Assembly: GCF_002261225.1 (NCBI RefSeq)
Contig: NZ_NEVM01000001.1
Location: 992,001-1,056,000, forward strand
Length of the DNA: 64,000 bases
Source of the DNA: Bordetella genomosp. 10
Lineage (GTDB): Bacteria > Pseudomonadota > Gammaproteobacteria > Burkholderiales > Burkholderiaceae_B
Direction: 5' to 3'
The translations under genes were made by a program, and so were the position numbers. The notes under the pieces are model-generated. The model saw only the letters and a list, made by a program, of their open reading frames with translations. It was not told the origin of the DNA and did no database searches. Shown here piece after piece: positions 1 through 8,153 of this stretch (its first letter is position 1; the number at the start of each line of letters is the position of its first letter).

Positions 1-98
1 ATCGTCGTCCGGTCCGGCCGTCCCGACCGCGCCGGCCACAGCCCGGTGCCCGGCCCCCGGCGTTCCCTACACATAATTCTTTGAACTGGAGACTATCC

Positions 99-1088
99 AT
101 GCGTTTGCTTTCCCTGTTCCGCGCTTCGGGCGCCGCGGCCTGCGCCGCCGCCGCCCTGCTGGCCGCGCATGCGCCCGCCGCCGTGGCCGCCGGCTACCCC
201 GAGCGTCCGATCCGCCTGGTGGTGCCATGGCCCCCGGGCGGCGCCACCGACGCGCTGGGCCGCATCCTGGCGCAGCAACTGGGCACCCGCCTGAAGCAGA
301 CGGTCATCGTCGACAACAAGGCCGGCGCCGGCGGCAACATCGGCACCGCCTCCTTCGTGCGCGAAGCGGCCGACGGCTATACGCTGCTGATGGCGACCAG
401 CTCGACCAACGCGGCGAACCCGCATCTGTACAAGCACCTGGGCTTCGACGCGGAGAAGGCGTTCGCGCCGGTGGCCTTCGTCGCTTCCATTCCCAACATC
501 CTCGAAGTCCCGAACAAGTCGCAGTTCAAGACGGCGCAGGAAATGCTGGCCTACGCCAAGGACAATCCCGGCAAGCTGAACTACGGTTCCGGCGGCATCG
601 GTTCCTCGCAGCACCTGGCCGGTTCGATGCTGAATCACGCCGCCGGCGTGAACATCGTGCACATCCCCTACAAGGGCAGCGGCCCGGCGGTCTCGGACCT
701 GCTGGCCGGCCAGGTGGACATGATGCTGGACACCGGTTCGCTGGCGCAGGTCAAGGCCGGCGCCCTGCGCGCGCTGGCGGTGGCGTCGCGCAACCGCCTG
801 CCGGAACTGCCCGACGTCCCGACCTTCGACGAAGTCGGCGTCAAGGACATGTACGCCTCGGCCTGGTACGGCGTGGTGGCGCCCGCCGGCACGCCGGCGG
901 ACATCGTCGACAAGCTGAACCATGAAATCAACGCCATCCTGGCCGAGCCCGACGTCCGCAAGACCCTGACGGCAATGGGCGCGGAACTGGGCCAGCCGGA
1001 GACGCCGGCGCAGTTCGGCCAGTTCATCCAGTCCGAGATCGGCCGCTACAAGACCATCGTGGAACAGTCCGGCGCCAAGCTGGATTGA
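99..1088 (+). CDS. Bug-family (TctC) periplasmic solute receptor
   Basis: Predicted periplasmic binding protein of the tripartite tricarboxylate/Bug family, 329 residues, the usual length. The ATG at 99 follows a GGAGA at 88-92 and opens an Ala-rich signal peptide of about 32 residues ending near AVAAG. The mature start YPERPIRLVVPWPPGG is the family hallmark, followed by the usual GGNIG, ADGYTLL and IPYKGSGPAV blocks. No TctA/TctB membrane partners lie in the window, so this is an orphan receptor as is common in Bordetella. Bug proteins bind carboxylates or amides; the ligand here cannot be read from sequence. The upstream 98 bp may include the end of another gene that I cannot identify. Confidence 0.93.
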   Translation: MRLLSLFRASGAAACAAAALLAAHAPAAVAAGYPERPIRLVVPWPPGGATDALGRILAQQLGTRLKQTVIVDNKAGAGGNIGTASFVREAADGYTLLMATSSTNAANPHLYKHLGFDAEKAFAPVAFVASIPNILEVPNKSQFKTAQEMLAYAKDNPGKLNYGSGGIGSSQHLAGSMLNHAAGVNIVHIPYKGSGPAVSDLLAGQVDMMLDTGSLAQVKAGALRALAVASRNRLPELPDVPTFDEVGVKDMYASAWYGVVAPAGTPADIVDKLNHEINAILAEPDVRKTLTAMGAELGQPETPAQFGQFIQSEIGRYKTIVEQSGAKLD

Positions 1089-1097
1089 CGGCGATGC

Positions 1098-1144
1098 GGA
1101 CCGCGTCATCGAGGGCAGGCCCTGCGCTTCGATGACCGCGGTCC
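1098..1144. terminator. Imperfect inverted repeat between convergent genes
   Basis: Arms at 1098-1112 (GGACCGCGTCATCGA) and 1129-1144 pair over about 15 bp with one bulged base and a 16-nt loop. It sits between the receptor gene ending at 1088 and the convergent IclR gene ending at 1189. No T-run follows, so it could be a bidirectional terminator or an RNA-stabilising hairpin. Confidence 0.45.
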
Positions 1145-1188
1145 CTTCGCGTTTCATGCGGTGCATGAATCCATCGATCGCCGCGGGC

Positions 1189-1983
1189 CTATCCTTTCGC
1201 CAATTCCGCGCGCAATACCTCGGCGACCGTGCGCTGGCGGGCCGCCGGCATGCGGTCGATCAGCGTGGACAGGCTGATCGCCAGACGCGGGTAGCCTTCG
1301 GCGTCGCACCACGCCATGCCGACCCCCAGCACGCCGGGCACCGCCGCATTGCCGATGACCGACCAGCCGCGGTCGCGCGTGCTTTCCACCAGGCGCCGGA
1401 TATGCGGCGCCGTCAGCCCGCCGTAGGCGCGGAGCGCGGTCTCGTTGCGCGCGATGATGTCGGCCGCTTCCGCCGGCGGCAGCGCGGCCAGCAGGGCCAG
1501 GCCGGCGGCGCCCACGCCCAGCGGCTGGCGGTGGCCCACGGTGACGGCCAGCACCTGCACCGGATAGTTGCCGATCTCGCGGTGCAGGCATAGCGAATCG
1601 TCGCCGGCCCGGCAGATCAGGAACACCGAATCGCCCAGCGCGTCGCTGATGCGGCGCATCGCGGGCCGCCAGCGCCGGATCGCCTGTTCATGCGGGTCGC
1701 CGTCGCCGGCCTCGGCCTGCAGTACGCGATAGCGCGGCTTGCGGCCGTCGCGCAGCGCATAGCCTTCGTCGACCAGCACGTCGAGGAAGCGATAGACGGT
1801 GGAGCGCTGCATGCCCGTCTGCGCGGCGATTTCGGTCACGTGCAGGCCGGCGCCGCCGGCCCGCCGCAACGCCCCCAGGATATGCAGGCCGCGCCGCAGC
1901 GTGCGCGGGCCGCCATCGTGCCCTCGCGTCCCAAGCCCCGCCGCATCCCGGCGCTTCGAATCCTTGCTGCTTGCTTTGTTCAT
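1189..1983 (-). CDS. IclR-family transcriptional regulator
   Basis: DNA-binding regulator of 264 residues from the ATG at 1983; a GTG at 2016 would add 11 residues. An N-terminal winged helix-turn-helix covers roughly residues 28-80 (GLHILGALRRAG, TEIAAQTGMQRSTVYRFLD). It is followed by the IclR effector domain with LHREIGNYPVQVLAVTVGHR and WSVIGNAAVPGVLGVGMAW. The gene is divergent from the Bug receptor at 2086 and the intervening region carries repeated TTTGTCC half-sites, so it probably controls that receptor and the downstream ligase/lyase/SDR genes as well as itself. The inducer is unknown. Confidence 0.9.
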   Translation of the reverse strand: MNKASSKDSKRRDAAGLGTRGHDGGPRTLRRGLHILGALRRAGGAGLHVTEIAAQTGMQRSTVYRFLDVLVDEGYALRDGRKPRYRVLQAEAGDGDPHEQAIRRWRPAMRRISDALGDSVFLICRAGDDSLCLHREIGNYPVQVLAVTVGHRQPLGVGAAGLALLAALPPAEAADIIARNETALRAYGGLTAPHIRRLVESTRDRGWSVIGNAAVPGVLGVGMAWCDAEGYPRLAISLSTLIDRMPAARQRTVAEVLRAELAKG

Positions 1984-1987
1984 TTTC

Positions 1988-2069
1988 TGGACAAACGATC
2001 TTTGACAGCGCTCCACATGCCCGCATCATAGGCCAAGGCAAACACAGATTTGTCCAAAACCTAGACAAA
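1988..2069. promoter_or_regulatory. Divergent control region: promoter and probable IclR operators
   Basis: A sigma70-like promoter reads towards 2086: TTGACA at 2002-2007, 16-bp spacer, CATCAT at 2024-2029. An inverted repeat with arms TTTGTC (2049-2054) and GACAAA (2064-2069) lies just downstream of the expected start point. A further copy of the half-site, TGGACAAA at 1988-1995, sits next to the start of the IclR gene. Half-site TTTGTCC plus two purines thus occurs in opposite orientations on both sides of the promoter. The motif is visible; assignment to the IclR protein is inference from divergent placement. Confidence 0.55.
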
Positions 2070-2085
2070 CCACGGAGACAGGAAA

Positions 2086-3093
2086 ATGACGCTTACACGC
2101 TGCGCGCGTGCGCTGACGGCCATGGTGCTGGGCGGCGCCGTCACCCTGGGGGCCATCGCCCCCGCCCAGGCCGAGACCCAGGACCAAACCAATTACCCCA
2201 GCCATCCCGTGACGATGATCGTCGGCTACGCCGCCGGCGGCGCCACCGACATCGTGGCGCGCCTGCTGGCCAAGTCGCTGACGCAGGAGTTGGGCCAGAC
2301 CTTCGTGGTCGAGAACCGCACCGGCGCGAACAGCAATATCGGCGCCGAAGCCGTCACGCGCGCCGCGCCGGACGGCTATACGCTGTACGTCGGCTCGATC
2401 GCCAACACGATCAACATGACGCTGTACAGCAAGCTGAACTACGACGTGAACAAGGATTTCGCGCCCATCGGCATGATGGCCTCGGTGCCCAACATCCTCG
2501 TGGTCAACCCGAAGGTGCCGGTGCACAACGTCAAGGAATACATCGCCTACGCCAAGGCGCATCCGGGCAAGCTGAGCTGCGCCTCGTCGGGCAGCGGCTC
2601 GTCCATCCACCTGTCGTGCGAGCTGTTCAAGATGGAGACCGGCACCGACATCCTGCACGTGCCCTATCGCGGCAGCGGCCCCGCGGTCGCCGACCTGCTG
2701 GGCGGGCAGGTCGATTCGATGTTCGACAACATGCCTTCGTCCCTGCCGCACGTGCGCGCCGGCAAGCTGCGCGCGCTGGGCGTGACCACGCTGCAGCGCG
2801 TCAGCTTCGCGCCGGACGTGCCGACGCTGGCGGAATCGGGGCTGCCCGGCTTTTCGGTGGAATCGTGGTTCGGCCTGATGGCGCCGGCCGGCACGCCGCC
2901 GGCGGTCGTCGAGCGCCTGAACACGGCCCTGAACAAGGCGCTGAAGGATCCGGAGCTGCGCGCCACGTATGAGAAAAGCGGCTTCGTGCTGCCGCCGGCG
3001 GACAACTCGCCCAAGGCGTTCGGCGCGTTCGTCGCGGCCGAGACCGCCAAGTGGGCCAAGGTCGTGAAGCAGGCGAACCTGAAGGCCGACTAG
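2086..3093 (+). CDS. Bug-family (TctC) periplasmic solute receptor
   Basis: Orphan periplasmic receptor of 335 residues. The signal peptide spans about residues 1-29, ending at APAQA. The mature region shows HPVTMIVGYAAGGATDIVAR, GANSNIGAEAV, DGYTLYVG and VPYRGSGPAVADLL, all typical Bug blocks. The ATG at 2086 follows GGAGACAGGAAA. It is the first gene after the IclR control region and lies 50 bp before an acyl-CoA ligase, so its ligand is plausibly the acid activated by that ligase. Ligand identity is not readable from sequence. Confidence 0.93.
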   Translation: MTLTRCARALTAMVLGGAVTLGAIAPAQAETQDQTNYPSHPVTMIVGYAAGGATDIVARLLAKSLTQELGQTFVVENRTGANSNIGAEAVTRAAPDGYTLYVGSIANTINMTLYSKLNYDVNKDFAPIGMMASVPNILVVNPKVPVHNVKEYIAYAKAHPGKLSCASSGSGSSIHLSCELFKMETGTDILHVPYRGSGPAVADLLGGQVDSMFDNMPSSLPHVRAGKLRALGVTTLQRVSFAPDVPTLAESGLPGFSVESWFGLMAPAGTPPAVVERLNTALNKALKDPELRATYEKSGFVLPPADNSPKAFGAFVAAETAKWAKVVKQANLKAD

Positions 3094-3143
3094 GGCGTAG
3101 GGCGGACCGGGTCGGCCTCATTCGTCAACTCTAGGAGTTTCTG

Positions 3144-4658
3144 GTGTACCCCATCGATTTCTTTTTCCGCGCCGCGCGGCGCTACCCCGGCAACACCGCG
3201 GTGGACGGCCCCGCCGGCATCGTCACCTACGCCGAGCTGGCGGCGCGCGTGCGGGCGCTGGCGGCGGCCATGCAGGCCTTCGATCCCGCGCCGCAGACCC
3301 GCGTCGCCATCTGCGCCGGCAATACGGCCGAACACATCCTGGCGCTGTTGGCGACGCTGGCGGCGGGAAAGATATGGGTGCCGCTGAACTATCGCAGCAC
3401 GCCCACCGAGATCGGCCGCATCCTCGCGGCGACGGAGCCGTCCATCGTCGCCGTCGATGCCGCCGGCGCGCCCCTGGTCGGCGACGACATCGCGGCGCAT
3501 CGCATCGTTCTGGATGCGACGGCTGGCGCCGCTGGTCACGGCCTGGCCGACCTGCTCGCCCGTCATGCGGGCGCCGCGCCGGCCGCCACGGCCATGGACC
3601 GCGAGGCCGTCCAGGCCATCAAGTTCACCGGCGGCACCACCGGCCTGCCCAAGGGCGTCATGCAGCCGGCGCGCGCCTGGAACGCCGGCATCATCAACCA
3701 GATCCACGGGTGGGGCCTGGGACCGGAAGACCGCTACGTGGTGGCCGCGCCCATCACGCACGGCACCGGCACGTATCTCCTGCCCCTGCTGGCCCAGGGC
3801 GGCGCCTTGCTGCTGGTGGATGCGGCGAGTCCCGCCACCATCACCGCCGCCTTCCGCGAACGCGGCGGCACGCTCAGCTTCATGCCGCCCACGCTGATCT
3901 ACATGATCATGGCGCAGGAGGGCGTGTCGCGGGCCGACTTCCCCAAGCTGCGCAATCTCATCTACGGCGGCGCGCCCATGCCGGTGGGCAAGTTCGAACA
4001 GGCCCGCGCTTTCTTCGGTCCCGTGCTCGGCACCACCTATGGCCAGACGGAGGCGCCGCAGATCGTGACGCTGATGCGCCCGGCCGATTTCGAGGACGCC
4101 GCCAATCTCGGTTCGGTGGGCCGCGTGACCTGGCTGTCGGACCTCGCCATCCTGGACCCCGACGGCCGTCCCTGCGCCGACGGGGAGATCGGCGAGGTGG
4201 CGGTGCGCGGCGACCTGGTGATGTCCGGCTACTGGCGCCTGCCGGAGAAGACCGCCGAGGCCCTGGTCGACGGCTGGCTGCGCACCGGCGACACCGGCCT
4301 GGTGGACGAGCGCGGCTATCTCTTCCTCAAGGATCGCCTGCGCGACGTGGTCATCACGGGCGGCTTCAACGTCTATCCGGTCGACGTGGAGAACGCGCTG
4401 ATCTCGCACCCTGACGTGTACGAGTGCTCGGTGTTCGGCGTGCCGGACGATAAGTGGGGCGAGGCGGTGCACGCCGCCGTGCAGCCGCGCGCCGGCGCCG
4501 TCATCGACGTCGAGGCGCTGAAGCTGCAAGTGCGCGGGCTGCTGGGCCCCGTCCACACGCCCAAGCACATCCACATCTACGAGAGCCTGCCCCGGTCGTC
4601 GGTCGGCAAGGTGCTCAAGAACGCGGTGCGCGACGCCGCCCTGAAGGAGATCGCATGA
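3144..4658 (+). CDS. AMP-forming acyl-CoA ligase (ANL superfamily)
   Basis: Predicted acid:CoA ligase (AMP-forming) of 504 residues. The GTG start at 3144 follows AGGAG at 3133-3137. The ATP-binding P-loop FTGGTTGLPKG lies at about residues 160-170, TYGQTEAP near 297, GWLRTGDTG near 376, the hinge RLRDVVITGGFNVYP near 397, and the C-terminal catalytic lysine in SSVGKVLKN near 489, so all ANL core motifs are present. Its stop overlaps the next gene's ATG. With the citryl-CoA-lyase-like gene that follows, it probably activates a carboxylate that is then cleaved or processed as a CoA thioester. Substrate specificity is unknown. Confidence 0.9.
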   Translation: MYPIDFFFRAARRYPGNTAVDGPAGIVTYAELAARVRALAAAMQAFDPAPQTRVAICAGNTAEHILALLATLAAGKIWVPLNYRSTPTEIGRILAATEPSIVAVDAAGAPLVGDDIAAHRIVLDATAGAAGHGLADLLARHAGAAPAATAMDREAVQAIKFTGGTTGLPKGVMQPARAWNAGIINQIHGWGLGPEDRYVVAAPITHGTGTYLLPLLAQGGALLLVDAASPATITAAFRERGGTLSFMPPTLIYMIMAQEGVSRADFPKLRNLIYGGAPMPVGKFEQARAFFGPVLGTTYGQTEAPQIVTLMRPADFEDAANLGSVGRVTWLSDLAILDPDGRPCADGEIGEVAVRGDLVMSGYWRLPEKTAEALVDGWLRTGDTGLVDERGYLFLKDRLRDVVITGGFNVYPVDVENALISHPDVYECSVFGVPDDKWGEAVHAAVQPRAGAVIDVEALKLQVRGLLGPVHTPKHIHIYESLPRSSVGKVLKNAVRDAALKEIA

Positions 4659-5509
4659 CTACCCCCTCGAACGAAAACGAATCGAAGCACGCGAACCATG
4701 GCAAGGGCGACGCGCCCGTCACGCGCCTGTGCGCCCATCATCTCGCCGGCATGTCCTATCGCGACGCCGACCTGGTCGAGGACCTGATCGGCAAGACCAC
4801 CTTCACCGAGGTGCTGTTCATGCAGATCACCGGCCGCAAGGCGCGGCCGGTCGACCTGCGCATCGTCGACGCCGTGCTGGTCACGCTGATGGAGCACGGG
4901 CTGACGCCCAGTGCCATCGCCACCCGCCTGATCTACATGAGCGCGCCGGAGAACCTGCAGGGCGCGGTGGCGTCGGGCCTGCTGGCGGTGGGCAGCTCCT
5001 TCGTCGGCACCATGGAGAACTGCTCGCGCCTGCTGGACCGCATCCAGGCCGCGGACGATCCGCGCGCCGAAGCGCGGGAGATCGCGCGGGCCCACCGTGC
5101 GCAGCGGCACGCCATGCCGGGCTTCGGCCATCACCTGCACAAGCCCGACGATCCGCGCGCCATCAAGCTGCTGGCGCTGGCCGAGGCGGAGCCGGAGCTG
5201 GCGGGAAATTCCGTCAAGGCGCTGCGCACGCTGGCCGCCGCGGTGGACGAGGCGGCGGGCCGCCACATCACCATCAACGCGACGGGCGCGGTGGCGGCAT
5301 TGCTGGGCGAGCTCGGCATCCCCACGGCCTTGATGCGCGGCTTCGCCGTGATCTCGCGCGCCGCCGGCCTGGTGGCCCACATCGCGGAGGAACAGGAAAG
5401 CCCCTCCGGCCGTTTCATCTGGGACACCATCGACAACGCCATTCCCTACGTGGGACAGGGCAAGTCGCATCAAACGTCGCATCAAACGTCGCATCAAACG
5501 CAGAAGTGA
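4655..5509 (+). CDS. Citryl-CoA lyase / citrate-synthase-fold protein
   Basis: Short citrate-synthase-fold protein of 284 residues, well below the roughly 430 of a full citrate synthase, matching the citryl-CoA-lyase-type family. ATG at 4655 overlaps the ligase stop (ATGA). The block PGFGHHLHKPDDPRA at about residues 153-168 matches the citrate-synthase G-[FY]-G-H...DPR signature. No clear equivalent of the second active-site histidine or the C-terminal aspartate was seen, as expected for a lyase-like subfamily. The C-terminus is unusual: the last residues are a tetrapeptide SHQT repeated three times, encoded by a perfect 12-bp tandem repeat. Probably acts in carbon-carbon cleavage of a CoA ester made by the upstream ligase. 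Confidence 0.8.
   Translation: MTTPSNENESKHANHGKGDAPVTRLCAHHLAGMSYRDADLVEDLIGKTTFTEVLFMQITGRKARPVDLRIVDAVLVTLMEHGLTPSAIATRLIYMSAPENLQGAVASGLLAVGSSFVGTMENCSRLLDRIQAADDPRAEAREIARAHRAQRHAMPGFGHHLHKPDDPRAIKLLALAEAEPELAGNSVKALRTLAAAVDEAAGRHITINATGAVAALLGELGIPTALMRGFAVISRAAGLVAHIAEEQESPSGRFIWDTIDNAIPYVGQGKSHQTSHQTSHQTQK
5465..5500 (+). repeat. 12-bp tandem repeat, three perfect units
   Basis: TCGCATCAAACG occurs three times head to tail at 5465-5476, 5477-5488 and 5489-5500, inside the last codons of the lyase-like gene. It encodes SHQT x3. Because the unit is four codons, gain or loss of copies would keep the frame. Confidence 0.95.
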
Positions 5510-5517
5510 GGCGGCAC

Positions 5518-5589
5518 ATGGCCATCGACGCAAACACGCGCGCGGCGCGCGCGATTCCGGTGACGGCCGGTGCGGGGCGACCGGCATGA
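5518..5589 (+). CDS. Possible 23-codon coupling ORF
   Basis: A short ORF begins at ATG 5518 after GAGGCGGCAC and ends with TGA at 5587-5589, which overlaps the ATG of the SDR gene at 5586. Translation (MAIDANTRAARAIPVTAGAG...) resembles nothing I recognise. It may be a leader that couples SDR translation to the upstream cistron, or chance in GC-rich spacer. Confidence 0.2.
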   Translation: MAIDANTRAARAIPVTAGAGRPA

Positions 5590-6455
5590 CGGCCGCCGAC
5601 CAGGAGTCGGGGGCGCCGTCGTCGGCCATGGAGGCGCCGCCACTTGCGCCCGGCCTGTCGTCGCGCCTGGCGGGCAAGGTTGCGCTGGTGGCCGGGGCGG
5701 GCGCCAGCGGTCCGGGCTGGAGCATAGGCAAGGCCTGCTGCGTCACGCTGGCGCGCCAGGGCGCGCGCATCGTCGCGCTCGACCGCGACCTGGCGGCGGC
5801 GGAGGACGCGGCGCGGGAGGTCGTTCGCGCCGGCGGCGCGGCGCTGCCGGTGTGCGCCGACGTCGGCGACGAGGCGGCGATGCGCGCGGCCGTCGCGCGC
5901 GCCATGGACGAGTACGGACGGATAGATATCCTGCAGACCAACGCCGGCATCGGCAAGGTCGGCGGCCCGGGCGATATCGGCGTGCAGGAGTGGGAGCGCA
6001 TCCAGCGCGTGAACGTCACCAGCCTGCTCATCGCCAGCAGCCTGGTGGCGCCCATCATGCAGGCCCAGGGCGGCGGCGCCATCGTGACGGTGTCCTCGAT
6101 CGCCGGCATCCGCTACACCGGCTATCCGCATCTCGCCTACAGCGTGAGCAAGGCCGCGGTCATCCATTTCGCCCGCATGCTGGCGCAGCAGTACGCCGCC
6201 GACGGCATCCGCGCCAACACGGTCATTCCCGGGTTGATCGACACGCCGCGCGTGCGCCACACCGTGGGCCGGATGTTCGACGCCGACGACGCCGGCGCCG
6301 CCAGCCGCGCGCGCGACCGCCAGGTGCCCATGGGCCGCATGGGCACGCCCTGGGAGGTCGCCAACGCCGTGGCCTTCCTGGCCTCGGACGAGGCGTCCTA
6401 TATCACCGGCACGGAGCTGGTGGTGGACGGCGGCCTGGTGGGGAAATACGCGTAG
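5586..6455 (+). CDS. Short-chain dehydrogenase/reductase (SDR)
   Basis: NAD(P)-dependent oxidoreductase of 289 residues. A variant nucleotide-binding motif GAGASGPGWSIG sits at about residues 37-48 after a Pro/Ala-rich N-terminal extension of about 25 residues. NAGIG follows near 120, the catalytic serine is in VSSIAG, and the YSVSK (YxxxK) motif is near residues 184-188. The C-terminus ASYITGTELVVDGGL is typical. The longer N-terminus makes the start uncertain, although ATG at 5586 overlaps a preceding stop. It is the last gene of the ligase/lyase run and probably oxidises or reduces a hydroxy-acyl or keto intermediate of the same pathway. Confidence 0.88.
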   Translation: MTAADQESGAPSSAMEAPPLAPGLSSRLAGKVALVAGAGASGPGWSIGKACCVTLARQGARIVALDRDLAAAEDAAREVVRAGGAALPVCADVGDEAAMRAAVARAMDEYGRIDILQTNAGIGKVGGPGDIGVQEWERIQRVNVTSLLIASSLVAPIMQAQGGGAIVTVSSIAGIRYTGYPHLAYSVSKAAVIHFARMLAQQYAADGIRANTVIPGLIDTPRVRHTVGRMFDADDAGAASRARDRQVPMGRMGTPWEVANAVAFLASDEASYITGTELVVDGGLVGKYA

Positions 6456-6458
6456 GCG

Positions 6459-6923
6459 TCAGTGTCCTGTCCCGGACGTCAGGCGGGGCGGTTCGCCGCC
6501 CTGGGCCGGCGGCGGCATGTCGGGCGGGGTCCCGCTGGACGGCGGCTTTTGCCCGCCCCAATCGCGTCCGGCCAGCCAGTGCAGCAGCAGGGCGATCGCC
6601 AGCAGCAGGATCATGATCAGCCCCCAGGTGAACCAGCCCAGCACCGTCAGCCAGCCGGACAGCCCGTTCAGGATGGGCAGCGCATGGTTGATGTGGTTCA
6701 GCGCGTCGGCGATGCCGGCCTGCAGGGCATGCACCCAGCCGGCGTCGACCCAGGGCGGCATCCAGTCGGGCACGGGGGCATCCGCCGGCGGCGCGGCGGG
6801 GACGGGCACCTGCACGTCGCCGATGCTGCCCAGCAGCCAATGCATGAGTTTCAACGCCATCGACACGATGCCGGTCCAGATAACGGCCAGCAGGCCGAAG
6901 ATCACCCAGATGATCGTTTTCAT
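6459..6923 (-). CDS. Hypothetical two-helix membrane protein
   Basis: Unrecognised protein of 154 residues from the ATG at 6923, which has GGGAA about 10 bp upstream; ATG 6932 is an alternative. Two hydrophobic helices are visible, IIWVIFGLLAVIWTGIVSMA near the N-terminus and a second containing LTVLGWFTWGLIMILLLAIA around residues 105-130. A Pro-rich loop lies between them and a Pro/Gly-rich soluble tail follows, suggesting a small inner-membrane protein. It converges on the SDR gene with only 3 bp between stops. No function can be assigned. Confidence 0.65.
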   Translation of the reverse strand: MKTIIWVIFGLLAVIWTGIVSMALKLMHWLLGSIGDVQVPVPAAPPADAPVPDWMPPWVDAGWVHALQAGIADALNHINHALPILNGLSGWLTVLGWFTWGLIMILLLAIALLLHWLAGRDWGGQKPPSSGTPPDMPPPAQGGEPPRLTSGTGH

Positions 6924-7319
6924 CCGCGCCATTTCCCGATCTGTTCTACACAAGGCCCGGCGCGGTTTCATCGCCGGGCAGTTCGTTCACGCGCCGCGGC
7001 GGCCAGGCGCCGGCGGCCCGTCGATTATCGCCGCGGGCCGGCGGCGGCGCGCGTGCTCAAAAAGTAAAAAGAAACCACAAGGACCGGACTTGCCGCTATA
7101 GTCGGAACACGCGCTAGATTTCTATTGATTTCCTTTTATTGCAATCCGGTTTCTTGTCGCGTTACGGCTTTGCAGTATTTCGGGTCTCCGCAAGGGGAGG
7201 AGCCCGAGGCCACGCGAGTGGCGATTCGCGTCCCGGGACGCGGATATTTCGTTGCAAGGGCGAGTATCGCCTCTGTCTTGCTTTCCGCACTCGTGTTCGA
7301 TACGGCAATGGAGACAGTC
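6924..7319. other. Divergent intergenic region
   Basis: About 396 bp between the divergent hypothetical membrane protein and the ABM-domain gene. The part from about 7060 to 7145 is AT-richer than its surroundings and likely holds promoters, but I could not identify a convincing -35/-10 pair. No RNA gene was seen. Confidence 0.5.
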
Positions 7320-8003
7320 ATGTATTCAGTGCTCTTCGAAGTTCAACCCAAGCAGGAACGTTTCGCGGATTACCTGCGCCTGGCCGTTACGCTCAAGCCA
7401 CGGGTCGACCGGCGGGTCGACGGGCTGATCGACAACGAACGTTTCGAGGACATGCAACGGCCCGGCTGGCTGTTGTCCCACTCCCTGTGGCGCGACGAAA
7501 AGGCCGTCGCGCGGTGGCAGGCGACGGTGGAGCACCATGCGGCGCAGGCGCGCGGCCGCGCCGCCATCTTCGCCGACTATCACCTGCGCGTCGGCAACGT
7601 CTGCTACGACAGCCATCCGCCCTCGCGCGCGGCGGCGCCCCAGCGGGATCGCCCCGCGCGCATGAACCGCGCCGAGCCCGCCGCCCGCGCCGGCCGATGG
7701 GCCACCCTGACCGAACTCGCCGGCGGCGCACGGGCCGCCGATGCGGCGTTGCGCGAGGAATTGCCGGCGCGGCTCGGCCTGCCCCTGGACAGCGCCGACC
7801 TGCTCGATTACAGCGTGTTCGCCAGCATCTATACGCCGGGCAAGCTGGCCTTGCTGGTTTCCTGGGCCAGCTACGACGCGGCCTCGGCCTGGCGGCCGGC
7901 CCTGCTGGACGCGCCCGCGCCGCGCCACCGCACGGTGCGCATCGTGCGCGATCACGGCATGCACGACGGGCGCGCCGGGGACGGGGAAGCGCCGCCGGCA
8001 TAG
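7320..8003 (+). CDS. Fused antibiotic-biosynthesis-monooxygenase (ABM) domain protein
   Basis: Protein of 227 residues; ATG at 7320 follows GGAGA with 5-bp spacing. The N-terminal half (about residues 1-95, MYSVLFEVQPKQERFADYL... LLSHSLWRDEKAVARWQ) has the sequence pattern of an ABM dimeric alpha+beta-barrel domain. The second half (DYSVFASIYTPGKLALLVSW...) looks like a degenerate second copy, so one chain may form the barrel that is usually a homodimer. A Pro/Arg-rich linker separates the halves. ABM proteins include monooxygenases and heme-degrading enzymes; neither activity can be asserted. It stands alone, with no obvious operon partner. Confidence 0.72.
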   Translation: MYSVLFEVQPKQERFADYLRLAVTLKPRVDRRVDGLIDNERFEDMQRPGWLLSHSLWRDEKAVARWQATVEHHAAQARGRAAIFADYHLRVGNVCYDSHPPSRAAAPQRDRPARMNRAEPAARAGRWATLTELAGGARAADAALREELPARLGLPLDSADLLDYSVFASIYTPGKLALLVSWASYDAASAWRPALLDAPAPRHRTVRIVRDHGMHDGRAGDGEAPPA

Positions 8004-8065
8004 GCGAGCCCCCGTATAGGCAAGCCTCCGCATGGGCAAAGCGCGTGCATGGGCACGCCGCGTGC
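8000..8065 (+). repeat. Degenerate 16-17 bp tandem repeat, four units
   Basis: Four head-to-tail units start with ATAGGC or ATGGGC at 8000, 8016, 8032 and 8049 (unit 1 ATAGGCGAGCCCCCGT). The array begins on the stop codon of the ABM gene and fills nearly half of the 150-bp gap before the ROK gene. Units 1-2 and 3-4 form two sub-pairs, suggesting stepwise duplication. Confidence 0.75.
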
Positions 8066-8153
8066 TCATCCGCAGCGCATGCCGCGGCGGCGGCGTGCGG
8101 GCGGCCGGCGCCGCTCTCCCGCCGACCAGGTCCGCCGGCCAGGAGCGCTTTCC

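Noticed and set aside
1..98. A gene ending before the first receptor
   Set aside because: The 98 bp are GC-rich but no recognisable coding end or domain can be supported in this short stretch.
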